Source: an uncultured Bacteroidales bacterium
GTDB taxonomy: Bacteria; Bacteroidota; Bacteroidia; Bacteroidales; Muribaculaceae
Assembly: GCA_947644715.1 (NCBI GenBank)
Contig: CANSAP010000006.1
Location: 1 to 64,000 of the forward strand
DNA length: 64,000 nucleotides
Direction of reading: 5' to 3'
The position numbers and the translations under genes are program-made. The first letter of the stretch is position 1, and each line of letters begins with the position of its first letter. Positions 8,338 to 17,862 of this stretch are shown here, piece by piece. The notes under the pieces were generated by a model that worked only from the letters and a program-made list of their open reading frames with translations, made no database searches and had not been told where the DNA came from.

Positions 8338-9057
8338 ATGGCAGACAAGCATAACCACACACAAGAGGCAACCGGCATCGACAACCTCAACGAAAGCCTC
8401 ACCTCTTTCGGCTCTAAAATGGAGCAAAACAAAGGAAAAATCGGCTGGATTGTTCTGGCCGTAATCGTAGTAGCAGTAGCCGTCTTCGGCTTCGTGTTCT
8501 TCAACAACCGCAGCAACGACGAGTCCGCCCGCAAATACAGCGGCCTCGAAGTGAAAATCGAAGAACAAGTGCAGAAAGCCGCACCCGCAGCCCAAGACTC
8601 CCTGCGCAACGCCCTTTGGATTAAAGAACTCCAGGCACTTGCAACCTCCGAAAAAGGCAAACCCGGCGCAACCCTCGCCAACATCAACCTCGCCGGTCGC
8701 TACTACGACGAAGCAAAATACAAAGAAGCACTCGCAGCCATCGAAGCAGCCGACATCGACGAACCCATCATGAAGGGACAGATACTCGTGCTCAAAGGTG
8801 ACTGCTACGTAGGCCTCAAGCAATACCCCCAGGCAATCGAAGCCTACGACGCCGCCATCTCCGCCAGCGGCAACACCCCTGACACCGCCGTGCGCGCAAT
8901 GGCCAAAAAAGCCCTCGTGCTCGACGCCCAGAAGAAATATGCCGACGCCAAAGCCGTCTACGAACTGATGCTCAAAGACTACGCAATGGAAGCCGCCAAC
9001 CAAGGCATCAACCCCGAAGCCTATATCGCCCGCGAAAACGCTCGCCTCGGCAAATAA
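8338..9057 (+). CDS. Membrane-anchored tetratricopeptide-repeat protein
   Basis: 239 residues. A hydrophilic N-terminus (1-40) is followed by one membrane helix (about 41-60, GWIVLAVIVVAVAVFGFVFF). The rest is helical and ends in TPR units (LKGDCYVGLKQYPQAIEAYD and the similar QKKYADAKAVYELML). The layout, a short cytoplasmic tail, a helix and a periplasmic TPR domain, resembles YfgM-type envelope chaperone partners, which sit near the Sec translocon. The assignment to that family is tentative. Single-gene unit with its own promoter and a strong terminator. Confidence 0.8.
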   Translation: MADKHNHTQEATGIDNLNESLTSFGSKMEQNKGKIGWIVLAVIVVAVAVFGFVFFNNRSNDESARKYSGLEVKIEEQVQKAAPAAQDSLRNALWIKELQALATSEKGKPGATLANINLAGRYYDEAKYKEALAAIEAADIDEPIMKGQILVLKGDCYVGLKQYPQAIEAYDAAISASGNTPDTAVRAMAKKALVLDAQKKYADAKAVYELMLKDYAMEAANQGINPEAYIARENARLGK

Positions 9058-9156
9058 CCCTCCCACCCTGACGCTACGAGCCTGCGCCCCCTGCGCAGAC
9101 TCCCATCCATAAGCACATACCATAAAATAATAAAACAAACAATTGCTTATTTTATG

Positions 9157-9195
9157 AAAGAGTCGACATCCCGCGGGATTCGACTCTTTTCTTTT
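9157..9195 (+). terminator. Rho-independent terminator
   Basis: 10-bp stem AAAGAGTCGA/TCGACTCTTT around a further self-complementary ATCCCGCGGGAT, followed by TTTCTTTTCC. Confidence 0.85.
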
Positions 9196-9578
9196 CCGCC
9201 CATCCCAACACCACCTGCCTGCTGCTCCCCCACTCCAAGTCCTTAACCAACAACAATCCATTATATTTCCCACAAAAAACATAGTCAAGTTGCCACACCT
9301 CCCTGACAGCTCGAACCTCGCCCCCCAATGAGTTCTTTTGTGGAGCAGATATATCATTTGTGAAAGCAGATGATTTATCGGAAGCGATGTGTAAAAATGA
9401 GAAGTCAGTTAAGTCCCAAGATACAATGATGAACGTTGTTCAGATTGATTTTATTCCATAATCCAACCTTATTGACGACATACACAAAATAATGGGCGTT
9501 CCAAACAACAGATATAAACCCAAATCCAATTTATTCAATGGGTTTCAGGGTGGTTACGTGGGGTTAAATCGCCTTCGT
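9196..9578. other. AT-rich gap without a recognisable gene
   Basis: About 380 bp between the TPR terminator and a small leftward ORF. I see no promoter pair, RNA gene or conserved ORF. The long leftward ORF in the track (8239-9357) is a shadow of the TPR gene. Confidence 0.6.
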
Positions 9579-9860
9579 TTAGTTTAAGACGCGCAAAAAC
9601 GGCCAGCATAGCAGACAGGCCACCAGGCTGATAACCATTATCAGGAATAAGGTCTTGAGCGTTATTTTCAGGACGGGATGCCACGCCCTGCTGTCGATAT
9701 ACATTGTGACGGCCTGAAGATAATTCCCATTTACTCTGTCTAAATAGGAGAGATCCTCACGCTTAGGAGATGAATACTGCCCGTCCTTCCCGGACAACGA
9801 ACTCATGTCGCCGACTATCGCCTTAGCTGCCGGCCGTCGGCCTTTCTTACGCTTAGTCAT
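9579..9860 (-). CDS. Small hypothetical membrane protein
   Basis: 93 residues. The first 60 are hydrophilic and basic (MTKRKKGRRPAAKA). The last 30 form one hydrophobic helix (LKTLFLIMVISLVACLLCWPFL). The shape is that of a small tail-anchored or single-pass inner-membrane protein. No family recognised. It lies just downstream of tRNA-Leu on the same strand and may be read from the tRNA promoter. Coding status is plausible from the ordered charge and hydrophobic layout but not proven. Confidence 0.5.
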   Translation of the reverse strand: MTKRKKGRRPAAKAIVGDMSSLSGKDGQYSSPKREDLSYLDRVNGNYLQAVTMYIDSRAWHPVLKITLKTLFLIMVISLVACLLCWPFLRVLN

Positions 9861-9918
9861 ATCGAATACGAAAGCGAGATAACTATTGGATTTTCAATTA
9901 GTTATCTCGCTTTTGGGG

Positions 9919-9999
9919 TGCCCAGAACAGGACTCGAACCTGCACGTCTCTCAACACTCGCACCTGAAACGAGCGCGTCTACCATTCCGCCACCTGGGC
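9919..9999 (-). tRNA. tRNA-Leu (CAG)
   Basis: Reverse strand reads GCCCAGGUGGCGGAAUGG at the 5' end. Anticodon loop UUCAGGU gives CAG. A variable arm is present, with T arm GGUUCGAGUCC and a closing acceptor strand. CCA is not encoded, which is normal in this phylum. Confidence 0.95.
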
Positions 10000-10072
10000 C
10001 TCTGCTCGGGAGAAGGCATTGCGGCTGCTCGCTTGCAACTCATCGGGATGCTTTGCCTCTCTCTTGCGGGTG

Positions 10073-10104
10073 CAAAGTTAGTTACTTTTTTTGGTGTGTG
10101 CAAG
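10073..10104 (-). promoter_or_regulatory. Promoter of tRNA-Leu
   Basis: On the reverse strand CTTG-N20-TAACTTTG, with a perfect -7 box, about 75 bp upstream of the tRNA 5' end. Confidence 0.65.
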
Positions 10105-10463
10105 TTTTTGCCGATATTTTTTGTTAGCTTTGTCTTAATCGGATGGATTTGAGTCTGTGTTAGAGTGCGTGGGGGGGCTCGCACGAAATTAGCCTGGAAA
10201 GATTCTATTGCCTCGTTGAGGGTTTGCCCGGAATTCTCCGGATGGTGTCATCGGGCTGTTGATTAGGTTGCGTGATGCCATGCTTTATTGTTCTCGTAAT
10301 ACCTTATTTATAGCAATGGCTCGAGAGGGTGGTTGGTCGCGATGGCCTCGCGGAGGAGTCCGCACCGCCCAGGGTGCGGAGTGGAGCTTCTATCATTGTG
10401 AGGGGTTCGGACAGGGGCAACGCGGGGATTCGGGGGTGGGGGCTACTTATTTTTAAGGATTTT
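10105..10463. other. Intergenic region before frdC
   Basis: About 360 bp with no convincing gene. A rightward TAGCTTTG at 10125-10132 lacks a partner at the right spacing. The 65-residue ORF at 10259-10456 has no protein-like composition. Confidence 0.5.
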
Positions 10464-10495
10464 TTTGGTGGTATTGTGAAAATACGCTAATTTTG
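10464..10495 (+). promoter_or_regulatory. Promoter of the frdCAB operon
   Basis: TTTG (10464-10467), N20, TAATTTTG (10488-10495): a full match to the Bacteroidales vegetative promoter. It leaves a leader of roughly 155 nt before frdC. Confidence 0.85.
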
Positions 10496-10657
10496 TGGCA
10501 AGTTAGCTCTTATGTGCCGGCGCCCGGAGCGATGCATGACTGCTTCGTTCTTTCCCGACGCGGGGACGCCTGTGCACTTAAACAGGAGCTATATACCTGA
10601 AGAACAGACAATTAAATAACCAAAAATCATATCACAATCCCCTAAAAACAGTACGCT

Positions 10658-11521
10658 ATGTGGTTAACAAGCTCATCTGTGGGACGTAAGTTCATCATGG
10701 CCCTCACGGGCGCGGCTCTCGTCCTATTTGTCACATTTCACTGTCTGATGAACAGTGTGGCCATCTTGTGGCCGTCGGCTTACAATGCTGTCTGCGAATT
10801 CCTGGGTGCCAATTGGTACGCCCTGATTGCGTCGGCCGGCTTGGGCCTCCTCGTGGTCATACACATTCTTTATGCTCTTTGGCTGACGATTCAGAACCGT
10901 GCAGCCCGCGGCAGCGTGCGCTACGCTATTGAGAAGCGCCCCGCCTCTGTTGAGTGGTCTTCCAAGAACATGCTCGTGCTCGGCATCGTAGTGGTTTGCT
11001 TCCTGGGCATCCACCTCATTCAGTTCTGGGCCAAGATGCAGCTCGCTGAGATTCTTGGAGTTGAGGGTGAGTTCCCTGCTGCGGCCGGCACTCTGTTCCT
11101 CGCTCAGGCATTCAGCTGCTGGTGCACTCCGGTGGTTTACGCCATTGGCTTCATTGCTCTTTGGCTGCACCTCAACCATGGTTTCTGGAGCATGTTCCAG
11201 AGTGTGGGTTGGGACAACACGGCCTGGATTCCCCGTCTGCAGTGCATTGGCAAATGGTGGGTAGGCATCGTTATGGTGCTCTTCTTCATCCAGATCGGTG
11301 TGTTCACCTACAACGCCAACACCGGCTTCTATGAGAACGACCCCGTTCTTCAGGAGCAGTATCAGGAGATGCGTTCCGGCGAAATCATCAATCCTTCCGA
11401 CCCCTCTGCTCCCTGCCCCTTCGGTGCATGCGAGAAGGGCCCCAAGTGCGACAAGCCCTGTGCTCAGGACGAAGTGCTTGAAGTTGAGGCTATCGAGGCG
11501 GAAAACACTATTAATCAATAA
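10658..11521 (+). CDS. frdC: Fumarate reductase/succinate dehydrogenase cytochrome b subunit
   Basis: 287 residues. Five membrane helices carry the histidines that bind haem b (for example [36 protein letters not shown]). It anchors the flavoprotein and iron-sulfur subunits to the inner membrane and passes electrons from menaquinol to fumarate in anaerobic respiration. Family members in Bacteroidales are usually about 225-235 residues. This one continues for some 55 residues after the last helix, with an acidic tail containing [16 protein letters not shown], four cysteines in a row of 16. First gene of frdCAB, 17 bp before frdA. Confidence 0.95.
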   Translation: MWLTSSSVGRKFIMALTGAALVLFVTFHCLMNSVAILWPSAYNAVCEFLGANWYALIASAGLGLLVVIHILYALWLTIQNRAARGSVRYAIEKRPASVEWSSKNMLVLGIVVVCFLGIHLIQFWAKMQLAEILGVEGEFPAAAGTLFLAQAFSCWCTPVVYAIGFIALWLHLNHGFWSMFQSVGWDNTAWIPRLQCIGKWWVGIVMVLFFIQIGVFTYNANTGFYENDPVLQEQYQEMRSGEIINPSDPSAPCPFGACEKGPKCDKPCAQDEVLEVEAIEAENTINQ

Positions 11522-11538
11522 TTCTTTTCACAGCCGAT

Positions 11539-13563
11539 ATGGAAACTAAAGTAGAAAAAGTAAAGGTAATGAATCCGGCGGATAGCAAAATCCCCGAGGG
11601 TCCTGTCGCTGAGAAATGGACCAACTATAAGGCTCATCAGAAGCTGGTTAACCCTGCCAACAAGCGTCGTCTTGACGTAATCGTGGTGGGCACCGGCCTG
11701 GCCGGCGCTTCCGCCGCCTCCACTTTGGCCGAGATGGGCTTCAATGTGCTCAACTTCTGCATCCAGGACAGCCCCCGCCGCGCGCACTCAATTGCCGCAC
11801 AGGGTGGTATCAATGCCGCCAAGAACTATCAGAACGACGGCGACAGCGTATATCGCCTTTTCTATGACACCGTGAAGGGTGGTGACTACCGTGCCCGCGA
11901 GGCCAACGTTTACCGTCTGGCTGAGGTGTCAAACAATATCATCGACCAGTGTGTGGCTCAGGGTGTTCCCTTCGCCCGTGAATATGGCGGTCTGCTTGCC
12001 AACCGCTCCTTCGGCGGTGCTCAGGTGTCACGCACATTCTACGCCAAGGGTCAGACCGGTCAGCAGCTGCTGCTCGGTGCATACTCCAGCCTCAACCGTC
12101 AGATTGAGCTTGGCAAGGTTAAGAGCTTCAACCGCTACGAGATGCACGACGTGGTTCTCATCAAGGATCAGGATGGCGTGGAGCGTGCGCGCGGCATTAT
12201 CGCCAAGAACCTCGTGACCGGCAAGATGGAGCGTTTCGCAGCCCACGCTGTGGTAATCGCCACCGGTGGCTACGGTAACACCTACTTCCTTTCAACCAAC
12301 GCTATGGCATGCAACGTGTCAGCCGCCATGGCCTGCTACCGCAAGGGTGCCCTCTTCGCTAACCCCGCTTACGTGCAGATTCACCCCACCTGTATCCCCG
12401 TGCATGGCGACAAGCAGTCGAAGCTGACCCTCATGTCAGAGTCCCTGCGTAACGACGGCCGCATCTGGGTGCCCAAAGACATTGAGGATGCCAAGAAGCT
12501 GCAGAAGGGTCTCATCAAGGGTAGCGATATCCCCGAAGAGAAGCGCGACTACTATCTGGAACGCCGCTACCCGGCTTTCGGTAACCTCGTGCCCCGTGAT
12601 GTTGCCTCCCGCGCAGCCAAAGAGCGTTGCGACCATGGCTACGGTGTGAACAACACCGGTTTGGCCGTGTTCCTCGACTTCTCCGAGGCTATCAACCGCC
12701 TGGGCATCGACACCGTGCGTCAGCGCTACGGCAACCTCTTCGACATGTATGAGGAAATCACCGACGTTAACCCCGGCGAGCTCGCCAACACCGTTGACGG
12801 CGTGAACTACTATAACCCCATGATGATCTTCCCCGCCATCCACTACACAATGGGTGGCATCTGGGTGGACTACGAGCTGCAGACCACCATCAAGGGTCTC
12901 TTCGCAATCGGCGAATGTAACTTCTCCGACCATGGTGCCAACCGCCTCGGCGCATCAGCACTCATGCAGGGCCTGGCTGACGGTTACTTCGTGCTCCCCT
13001 ACACCATTCAGAACTACCTGAGTGACCAGATCACCGTACCCCGCTTCAGCACCGACGCTCCCGAATTCGATGAAGCCGAGAAGCGTTGTCAGGACAAGAT
13101 GAACCGCCTGATGAACATCCGCGGTCAGCGTTCCGTTGACTCCATCCACAAGGAGCTGGGCCACATCATGTGGGAATACGTAGGCATGGGCCGCACCAAA
13201 GAGGGACTCGAGACCGCTATCGAGAAACTGGCCGAGCTGCGCAAAGTCTTCGACAAAGACCTCTACATCCCCGGCGACCAGAAGGGCATGAACATCGAGC
13301 TTGACAAGGCCTTCCGCCTGAACGACTTCATCACCATGGGTCAGCTCATGGCTTACGATGCCATCAACCGCAACGAGAGCTGTGGCGGCCACTTCCGCGA
13401 AGAATACCAGACGGAAGAGGGTGAGGCCAAGCGTGACGACGAGAACTACTTCTACGTTTCCTGCTGGGACTACCAGGGCTCTGACGACAAAGCCCCCGAG
13501 CTCATCAAGGAACCCCTCCACTACGAGGCTATCAAGGTTCAGACCCGTAACTACAAGTCATAA
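11539..13563 (+). CDS. frdA: Fumarate reductase flavoprotein subunit
   Basis: 674 residues. N-terminal FAD-binding Rossmann motif ([19 protein letters not shown], about residues 48-66). [14 protein letters not shown] carries the region of covalent FAD attachment in this family, and HPTCIPVHG and [17 protein letters not shown] are active-site segments. [14 protein letters not shown] closes the FAD domain. It reduces fumarate to succinate, the major end product of fermentation in this phylum. The long form (over 650 residues) is the one paired with a single five-helix cytochrome subunit. Between frdC and frdB. Confidence 0.97.
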   Translation: METKVEKVKVMNPADSKIPEGPVAEKWTNYKAHQKLVNPANKRRLDVIVVGTGLAGASAASTLAEMGFNVLNFCIQDSPRRAHSIAAQGGINAAKNYQNDGDSVYRLFYDTVKGGDYRAREANVYRLAEVSNNIIDQCVAQGVPFAREYGGLLANRSFGGAQVSRTFYAKGQTGQQLLLGAYSSLNRQIELGKVKSFNRYEMHDVVLIKDQDGVERARGIIAKNLVTGKMERFAAHAVVIATGGYGNTYFLSTNAMACNVSAAMACYRKGALFANPAYVQIHPTCIPVHGDKQSKLTLMSESLRNDGRIWVPKDIEDAKKLQKGLIKGSDIPEEKRDYYLERRYPAFGNLVPRDVASRAAKERCDHGYGVNNTGLAVFLDFSEAINRLGIDTVRQRYGNLFDMYEEITDVNPGELANTVDGVNYYNPMMIFPAIHYTMGGIWVDYELQTTIKGLFAIGECNFSDHGANRLGASALMQGLADGYFVLPYTIQNYLSDQITVPRFSTDAPEFDEAEKRCQDKMNRLMNIRGQRSVDSIHKELGHIMWEYVGMGRTKEGLETAIEKLAELRKVFDKDLYIPGDQKGMNIELDKAFRLNDFITMGQLMAYDAINRNESCGGHFREEYQTEEGEAKRDDENYFYVSCWDYQGSDDKAPELIKEPLHYEAIKVQTRNYKS

Positions 13564-13633
13564 CAAACCACCTGTGAAGGCAGGAGGCCGCCCGGCGCGG
13601 CACTCCTCCCTCACACTCTAATGATAAAATACA

Positions 13634-14401
13634 ATGGAAGATAACAATAACGTAATGAAAGTCAATCTCCGTGTATGGCGCCAGAGCGGCCCCAAGGAGA
13701 AAGGTGGTTTCGTGACTTACAAAGACGTGGAGACCACCCCCGACACCTCATTCCTCGAGACCCTCGACATTCTCAACGAGCGCCTCATCAATGAGGATCA
13801 CCAGGAACCCATCGCCTTCGACCATGACTGTCGTGAAGGCATCTGCGGCATGTGCTCGCTCTACATCAACGGCCACCCCCACGGCCCCGCAGTAGGCGCC
13901 ACCACCTGCCAGCTCTATATGCGTCGCTTCGAGGATGGTGAAACCATCACCGTAGAACCTTGGCGCTCCGCCGCCTTCCCCGTAATCAAGGACCTCATCG
14001 TTGACCGCAACGCCTTCGACAAAATCCAGCAGGCCGGCGGCTACGTCTCCTTCAACTGCGGCGGTGCTCAGGATGCCAACGACCTGCCCATCTCCAAAGT
14101 GGCTGCCGACGAGGCCATGGACTCAGCTACATGCATCGGCTGCGGCGCCTGCGTGGCCGCATGTAAGAACGGCTCCGCCATGCTCTTCGTTTCAGCCAAG
14201 GTAAGCCAGTTCGCACTCCTGCCCCAGGGTCAGGTTGAAGCAGACCGTCGTGTGCGCGCCATGGTTGCCCGCATGGACGAACTCGGCTTCGGTAACTGCA
14301 CCAACACCGGTGCCTGCTCCGCCGAGTGCCCCAAGCAGATTAAGCTCTACAACATCGGCCGCATGAACCGCCAGTTCATCGCAGCCAAGTGCAAGGAATA
14401 A
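13634..14401 (+). CDS. frdB: Fumarate reductase iron-sulfur subunit
   Basis: 255 residues. The N-terminal plant-type ferredoxin domain has the [2Fe-2S] cysteines in [17 protein letters not shown] with a fourth Cys in TTCQLYM. The C-terminal domain has [19 protein letters not shown] and [15 protein letters not shown] for the further clusters. It carries electrons from the haem subunit to FAD in FrdA. 70 bp after frdA, with a GC-rich spacer. Confidence 0.97.
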   Translation: MEDNNNVMKVNLRVWRQSGPKEKGGFVTYKDVETTPDTSFLETLDILNERLINEDHQEPIAFDHDCREGICGMCSLYINGHPHGPAVGATTCQLYMRRFEDGETITVEPWRSAAFPVIKDLIVDRNAFDKIQQAGGYVSFNCGGAQDANDLPISKVAADEAMDSATCIGCGACVAACKNGSAMLFVSAKVSQFALLPQGQVEADRRVRAMVARMDELGFGNCTNTGACSAECPKQIKLYNIGRMNRQFIAAKCKE

Positions 14402-14420
14402 TCCATTAATCAAGAAGCTA

Positions 14421-14462
14421 CACACGCACCTCGTCGGGATGGATCCTGACCGGGTGCGTGTG
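14421..14462 (+). terminator. Hairpin after frdCAB
   Basis: 10-bp arms CACACGCACC/GGTGCGTGTG, with an inner GTCGGGAT/ATCCTGAC helix. No strong T-run; likely a terminator or mRNA-stabilising hairpin. Confidence 0.55.
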
Positions 14463-14487
14463 CGGCATTTACCCTCCACCACCACTC

Positions 14488-15219
14488 ATGAACACAAAAG
14501 CCATATCCCGAGTCTCGCTCATCCTCCTGGTCATAATGCTTGGAGGAATGCTTGCAGGTTGCCGCAAAAACGTCTTCACCCTCGAAGGTAAAATCGAAGG
14601 GGGAGAAAGCACCACCATCTATCTGAGCTGGCGAGCCGCCTCCGGCACCCGCGACTTCCTCGCCTCACAGGCCGTGCCACTCACCTCCACAGCCTTCAAA
14701 GTGGAAGGACCCGTGAAGCGCCCCTCGGTTATATGGATCTTTTCCTCCGGCCGCTCACTACTCTCAGCCATATATGTGGAACGCGGCAACAGCCTCACCC
14801 TCTCCGGCAAGATGAACGAGCCGCGGCTTTGGCAAGTCTCCGGCAACGAAGTCATGGAGGAGGTCAGCGCCTGGGCTCAATCCAATGCCCCCGCACTGAA
14901 AGCCGGGAGCACAGCCGGAATAAATTCAGCCGTGGCAGCCTACGTAAAAGCCAACCCCGGCTCACGCGCCGCACTCTTCCTTCTGCTCACGACCTATGAC
15001 CGCAACGGAGCCGAGCAGGAATTCACCCGACTGCTCAACCTCTTCAAAGACCGCGACATGGTAGCCGAAATGCAAGCCGCTTGCCTCGAACCGGCCGACA
15101 CCTCAATAGAGACACTTGCCCCCGAACGCATGAAACGAATCGAAGAGGTATTGCAGACTGACTCCACAGCAACAGATCCGGCCCCCCGTGCCATTGCCGA
15201 CTCACTAACTAAAAAGTAA
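14488..15219 (+). CDS. Lipoprotein with DUF4369-like N-terminal domain
   Basis: 243 residues from the ATG at 14488; the track start ten codons earlier gives a poor leader. The N-terminus is a lipoprotein signal peptide with lipobox LAGC. The following stretch (FTLEGKIEGGESTTIYLSW) resembles the beta-rich DUF4369 domain often fused to thioredoxin-like proteins in Bacteroidales, but no thioredoxin CxxC follows. The C-terminal half is helical and unassigned. Ends 3 bp before comM. Confidence 0.75.
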   Translation: MNTKAISRVSLILLVIMLGGMLAGCRKNVFTLEGKIEGGESTTIYLSWRAASGTRDFLASQAVPLTSTAFKVEGPVKRPSVIWIFSSGRSLLSAIYVERGNSLTLSGKMNEPRLWQVSGNEVMEEVSAWAQSNAPALKAGSTAGINSAVAAYVKANPGSRAALFLLLTTYDRNGAEQEFTRLLNLFKDRDMVAEMQAACLEPADTSIETLAPERMKRIEEVLQTDSTATDPAPRAIADSLTKK

Positions 15220-15222
15220 ACT

Positions 15223-16794
15223 ATGCTGTCGAAAATCACAAGCGCCGCCGTGCATGGCATAGAGGCCCTCCCGGTGACCATCGAGACAGTCGTTGACCGC
15301 GGCTCCAATTTCGTAATCGTAGGCCTCCCCGACAAAGCCATACAAGAGAGTCAGACCCGCATAGAAAACGCCATGAAGCACGGAGGGCTGCGCTTCCCAC
15401 ACCGTCGCGTGGTGATAAACCTTGCCCCCGCCGACGTGCGCAAAGAGGGTGCAGCCTTCGACCTTCCTATGGCCCTCGGAGTGCTGACCGCCGCCGAAGA
15501 TATTCAGTGTGACACCCTGGAGACCTACATGATAACAGGCGAACTGAGCCTCGACGGCTCAGTACTCCCCGTGAAAGGAGTGCTCCCAATGGCCATCAAA
15601 GCTCGCGAGATGGGACTGAAACGAATGATTGTGCCGGCAGCCAATGCCACCGAAGCCGCCGTCGTGAACGATGTGGAAGTGCTTGGGGTGGAAAACATCG
15701 CTCAGGCCGTCAGCATCCTGCGCGGCACCGACGATGCCGTGCAGCCAACCGTGATTGACACCCGCAACGAATTCATGCGCCAAGCCGACAAATTTGACTT
15801 CGACTTCTCAGAAGTCAAAGGACAAGAAAGCGTCAAACGCGCCTTCGAGGTTGCCTGCGCCGGAGGACACAACATCCTGCTCGTCGGCTCTCCCGGCTCC
15901 GGAAAGAGCATGATGGCCAAGCGCCTCCCCTCCATCCTTCCCCCTCTGAGCCTGCATGAAGCACTCGAAACCACAAAAATACATTCCGTGGCAGGCAGAC
16001 TCGAACGCGGCTCCATGCTGATGACACGCCGCCCCTTCCGCTCACCTCACCACACGGTCAGCCCCGTGGCACTCGTAGGGGGCGGCTCCCCACCACAACC
16101 CGGAGAAATCAGCCTGGCACACAACGGAGTGCTCTTCCTCGATGAATTCCCCGAATTCCCACGCCACGTGCTCGAGGTGCTCCGTCAGCCGATTGAAGAC
16201 CGCTTCATCACCGTATCACGCGCCAAATTCAGCGTAGACTATCCGGCCTCCTTCATGCTCGTGGCCAGTATGAACCCCTGCCCCTGCGGTTATTACGGTC
16301 ATCCCACCCGCGCCTGCACCTGTATGCCCGGCCAAGTGCAGCGCTACATGAGCCGCATCTCAGGCCCCATGCTCGACCGCATCGACCTGCAAATAGAAAT
16401 CCAGCCCGTGAGCTTCGACCACATGGCCTCCACCGCACCGGCAGAAAGCTCCGCCGCCATCCGCGAGCGTGTAGTGAAAGCACGCCTACTGCAGCAAGAG
16501 CGCTTCAAGAATGAGCCCGGAGTGCACTGCAACGCCCAAATGGGCACCCGTCACCTCCACCGCTACGCCTGGCCCGATGCCGAAGGGCTGTCGCGCCTGC
16601 GGGAAGCCATGGACCGCCACAACATGTCAGCCCGCGCCTTCGACCGCATCCTGCGCGTAGCACGCACCATAGCCGACCTTGCCGGCTGCAAGCATGTAGA
16701 GAGCGCCCACATAGCCGAAGCCATCACCTACCGCAACCTCGACCGCGCCACCTACGGCCAGACCCAAACCTCCCCCCTCCCTTTCTCCCCCTGA
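15223..16794 (+). CDS. comM: YifB/ComM-family AAA+ ATPase (Mg-chelatase-like)
   Basis: 523 residues. The N-terminal domain has a Lon-protease-like fold (VIVGLPDKAIQESQTRI; ITGELSLDGSVLPVKG). The AAA+ core has Walker A GSPGSGKSMMAKR (about 222), Walker B LFLDEFPEF, and the Mg-chelatase signature ASMNPCPCGYYGH. The C-terminal Mg_chelatase_C domain (SARAFDRILRVARTIADL) is intact. ComM is a hexameric helicase that extends heteroduplex branches during natural transformation. ComEC is also in the window, though 5 kb away. Confidence 0.95.
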   Translation: MLSKITSAAVHGIEALPVTIETVVDRGSNFVIVGLPDKAIQESQTRIENAMKHGGLRFPHRRVVINLAPADVRKEGAAFDLPMALGVLTAAEDIQCDTLETYMITGELSLDGSVLPVKGVLPMAIKAREMGLKRMIVPAANATEAAVVNDVEVLGVENIAQAVSILRGTDDAVQPTVIDTRNEFMRQADKFDFDFSEVKGQESVKRAFEVACAGGHNILLVGSPGSGKSMMAKRLPSILPPLSLHEALETTKIHSVAGRLERGSMLMTRRPFRSPHHTVSPVALVGGGSPPQPGEISLAHNGVLFLDEFPEFPRHVLEVLRQPIEDRFITVSRAKFSVDYPASFMLVASMNPCPCGYYGHPTRACTCMPGQVQRYMSRISGPMLDRIDLQIEIQPVSFDHMASTAPAESSAAIRERVVKARLLQQERFKNEPGVHCNAQMGTRHLHRYAWPDAEGLSRLREAMDRHNMSARAFDRILRVARTIADLAGCKHVESAHIAEAITYRNLDRATYGQTQTSPLPFSP

Positions 16795-16804
16795 AGAACG
16801 CCCC

Positions 16805-16918
16805 CAGCTGAAGCTGAAACCTTCAACAAATTAATTAGCTCAGTTTACAGATAACAAAGTGGCAGTATTTCACAAAGACCAAAGCAAATTAATTTGTAAG
16901 GATGTCGGCTTCAGCCGA
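16805..16918. repeat. REP-like short hairpins next to RAYT gene
   Basis: CAGCTGAAGCTG (16805-16816) and TCGGCTTCAGCCGA (16905-16918) are two tiny hairpins with 2-nt loops and related cores (GCTGAAGC against GCTTCAGC, that is, inverted). They lie just upstream of a RAYT-type transposase, the class of enzyme that binds such REP hairpins. Confidence 0.45.
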
Positions 16919-16950
16919 ACCGCAATACCTTAGCAACTCCCCTCCACCAA

Positions 16951-17859
16951 ATGGCAGACAAACAGATTTACCGCGCACCTTGGCACGATTATAAATCCCG
17001 GTGCATATACATGATTACACTTACCAAACTACCCGGCATTCCCAATTTCGGAGCGGTCGCCGGCGATGCACGCATCAAGCCCGGGAACAGAGGTTGCGCA
17101 GAAATTCAGCTATCTCCGATAGGACGCATTATTCGCAACTGCATACATGAATTTAGCTTGCTTGATTCGAGAGTCAGGGTGCTTCAATATGCGGTCATGC
17201 CTGACCACATTCATATTTTGGTATTCGTTACCAAACAGATGGAAAAGCCTTTGGGGGCGCTTATTGCCAGGTGGAAAGTGACCGTAAACCGGACTCGGGG
17301 TGGAGAGGCAGTCTTCAATGAGGGATACAATGACCAAATACTAAAGCCGGGGCGCTCACTCGACACCCTGTTTCGCTACATAAAAGAGAATCCTCATCGA
17401 CTGGCTGCACGCCAACAATTTCCCGAATATTTTAGGAGATGCTATAATGTCTTAATTGAAGGGAAGCGATATAACACCTATGGCAACTTCTTCTTGCTTA
17501 AAAATCCTTTCAAAGAACAGGTTATCGTTCATAGGAGAGACAGCGAGTCGGAGCATGAGACTAATCGGCACCGGTGGATGTATTGTGCATCCAACGGGGG
17601 AGTCCTCATATCACCTTTCATTTCAACAAAAGAGAAAGAGATTCGCCGTCAGGCAGAATCATTAGGAGGAAGCATCATTTTAATAATTCCCGAGGCATTC
17701 GGCTCCCGTTTCAAGCCGGCTGCGCATGATTTTCAACAGTGCGAGCAGGGAAAGCTTCTGATTATTGCTCCGGCACAGTCAGCAGAACGGCAACCATTGT
17801 CGCGTGACCAGTGTCTTGCAATGAATGAACTGGCATTAACCATAGCAACTGCCGGATGA
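16951..17859 (+). CDS. RAYT-type (IS200-like Y1) transposase with extra C-terminal domain
   Basis: 302 residues. Residues 1-180 are a Y1-transposase domain: YMITLTK at the first strand, the HUH motif in MPDHIHIL (His86, His88) and the likely catalytic Tyr143 in LFRYIKENPHRLA. Enzymes of this type cut single-stranded DNA at REP hairpins. Residues about 190-302 are an added domain with ASNGGVLISPFI, IILIIPEAFG and GKLLIIAPAQSAERQPL. It looks like a small Rossmann-like nucleotide-binding fold reminiscent of DprA; this last point is my impression only. It lies 3 bp before yraN. No IS ends with direct repeats were seen, as expected for domesticated RAYTs. Confidence 0.78.
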   Translation: MADKQIYRAPWHDYKSRCIYMITLTKLPGIPNFGAVAGDARIKPGNRGCAEIQLSPIGRIIRNCIHEFSLLDSRVRVLQYAVMPDHIHILVFVTKQMEKPLGALIARWKVTVNRTRGGEAVFNEGYNDQILKPGRSLDTLFRYIKENPHRLAARQQFPEYFRRCYNVLIEGKRYNTYGNFFLLKNPFKEQVIVHRRDSESEHETNRHRWMYCASNGGVLISPFISTKEKEIRRQAESLGGSIILIIPEAFGSRFKPAAHDFQQCEQGKLLIIAPAQSAERQPLSRDQCLAMNELALTIATAG

Positions 17860-17862
17860 GGT

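Noticed and set aside
8239-9357. 372-residue leftward ORF with Val/Gly/Phe-rich sequence
   Set aside because: Antisense shadow of the TPR gene; composition is an artefact of reading GCC/GAA codons backwards.
10259-10456. 65-residue ORF in front of frdC
   Set aside because: Low protein-like character, no promoter or conserved features, ends just before the frd promoter.
12436-12933. Long antisense ORFs inside frdA and neighbouring highly expressed genes
   Set aside because: Strong codon bias in GC-rich genes leaves open antisense frames; no start signals or domains.
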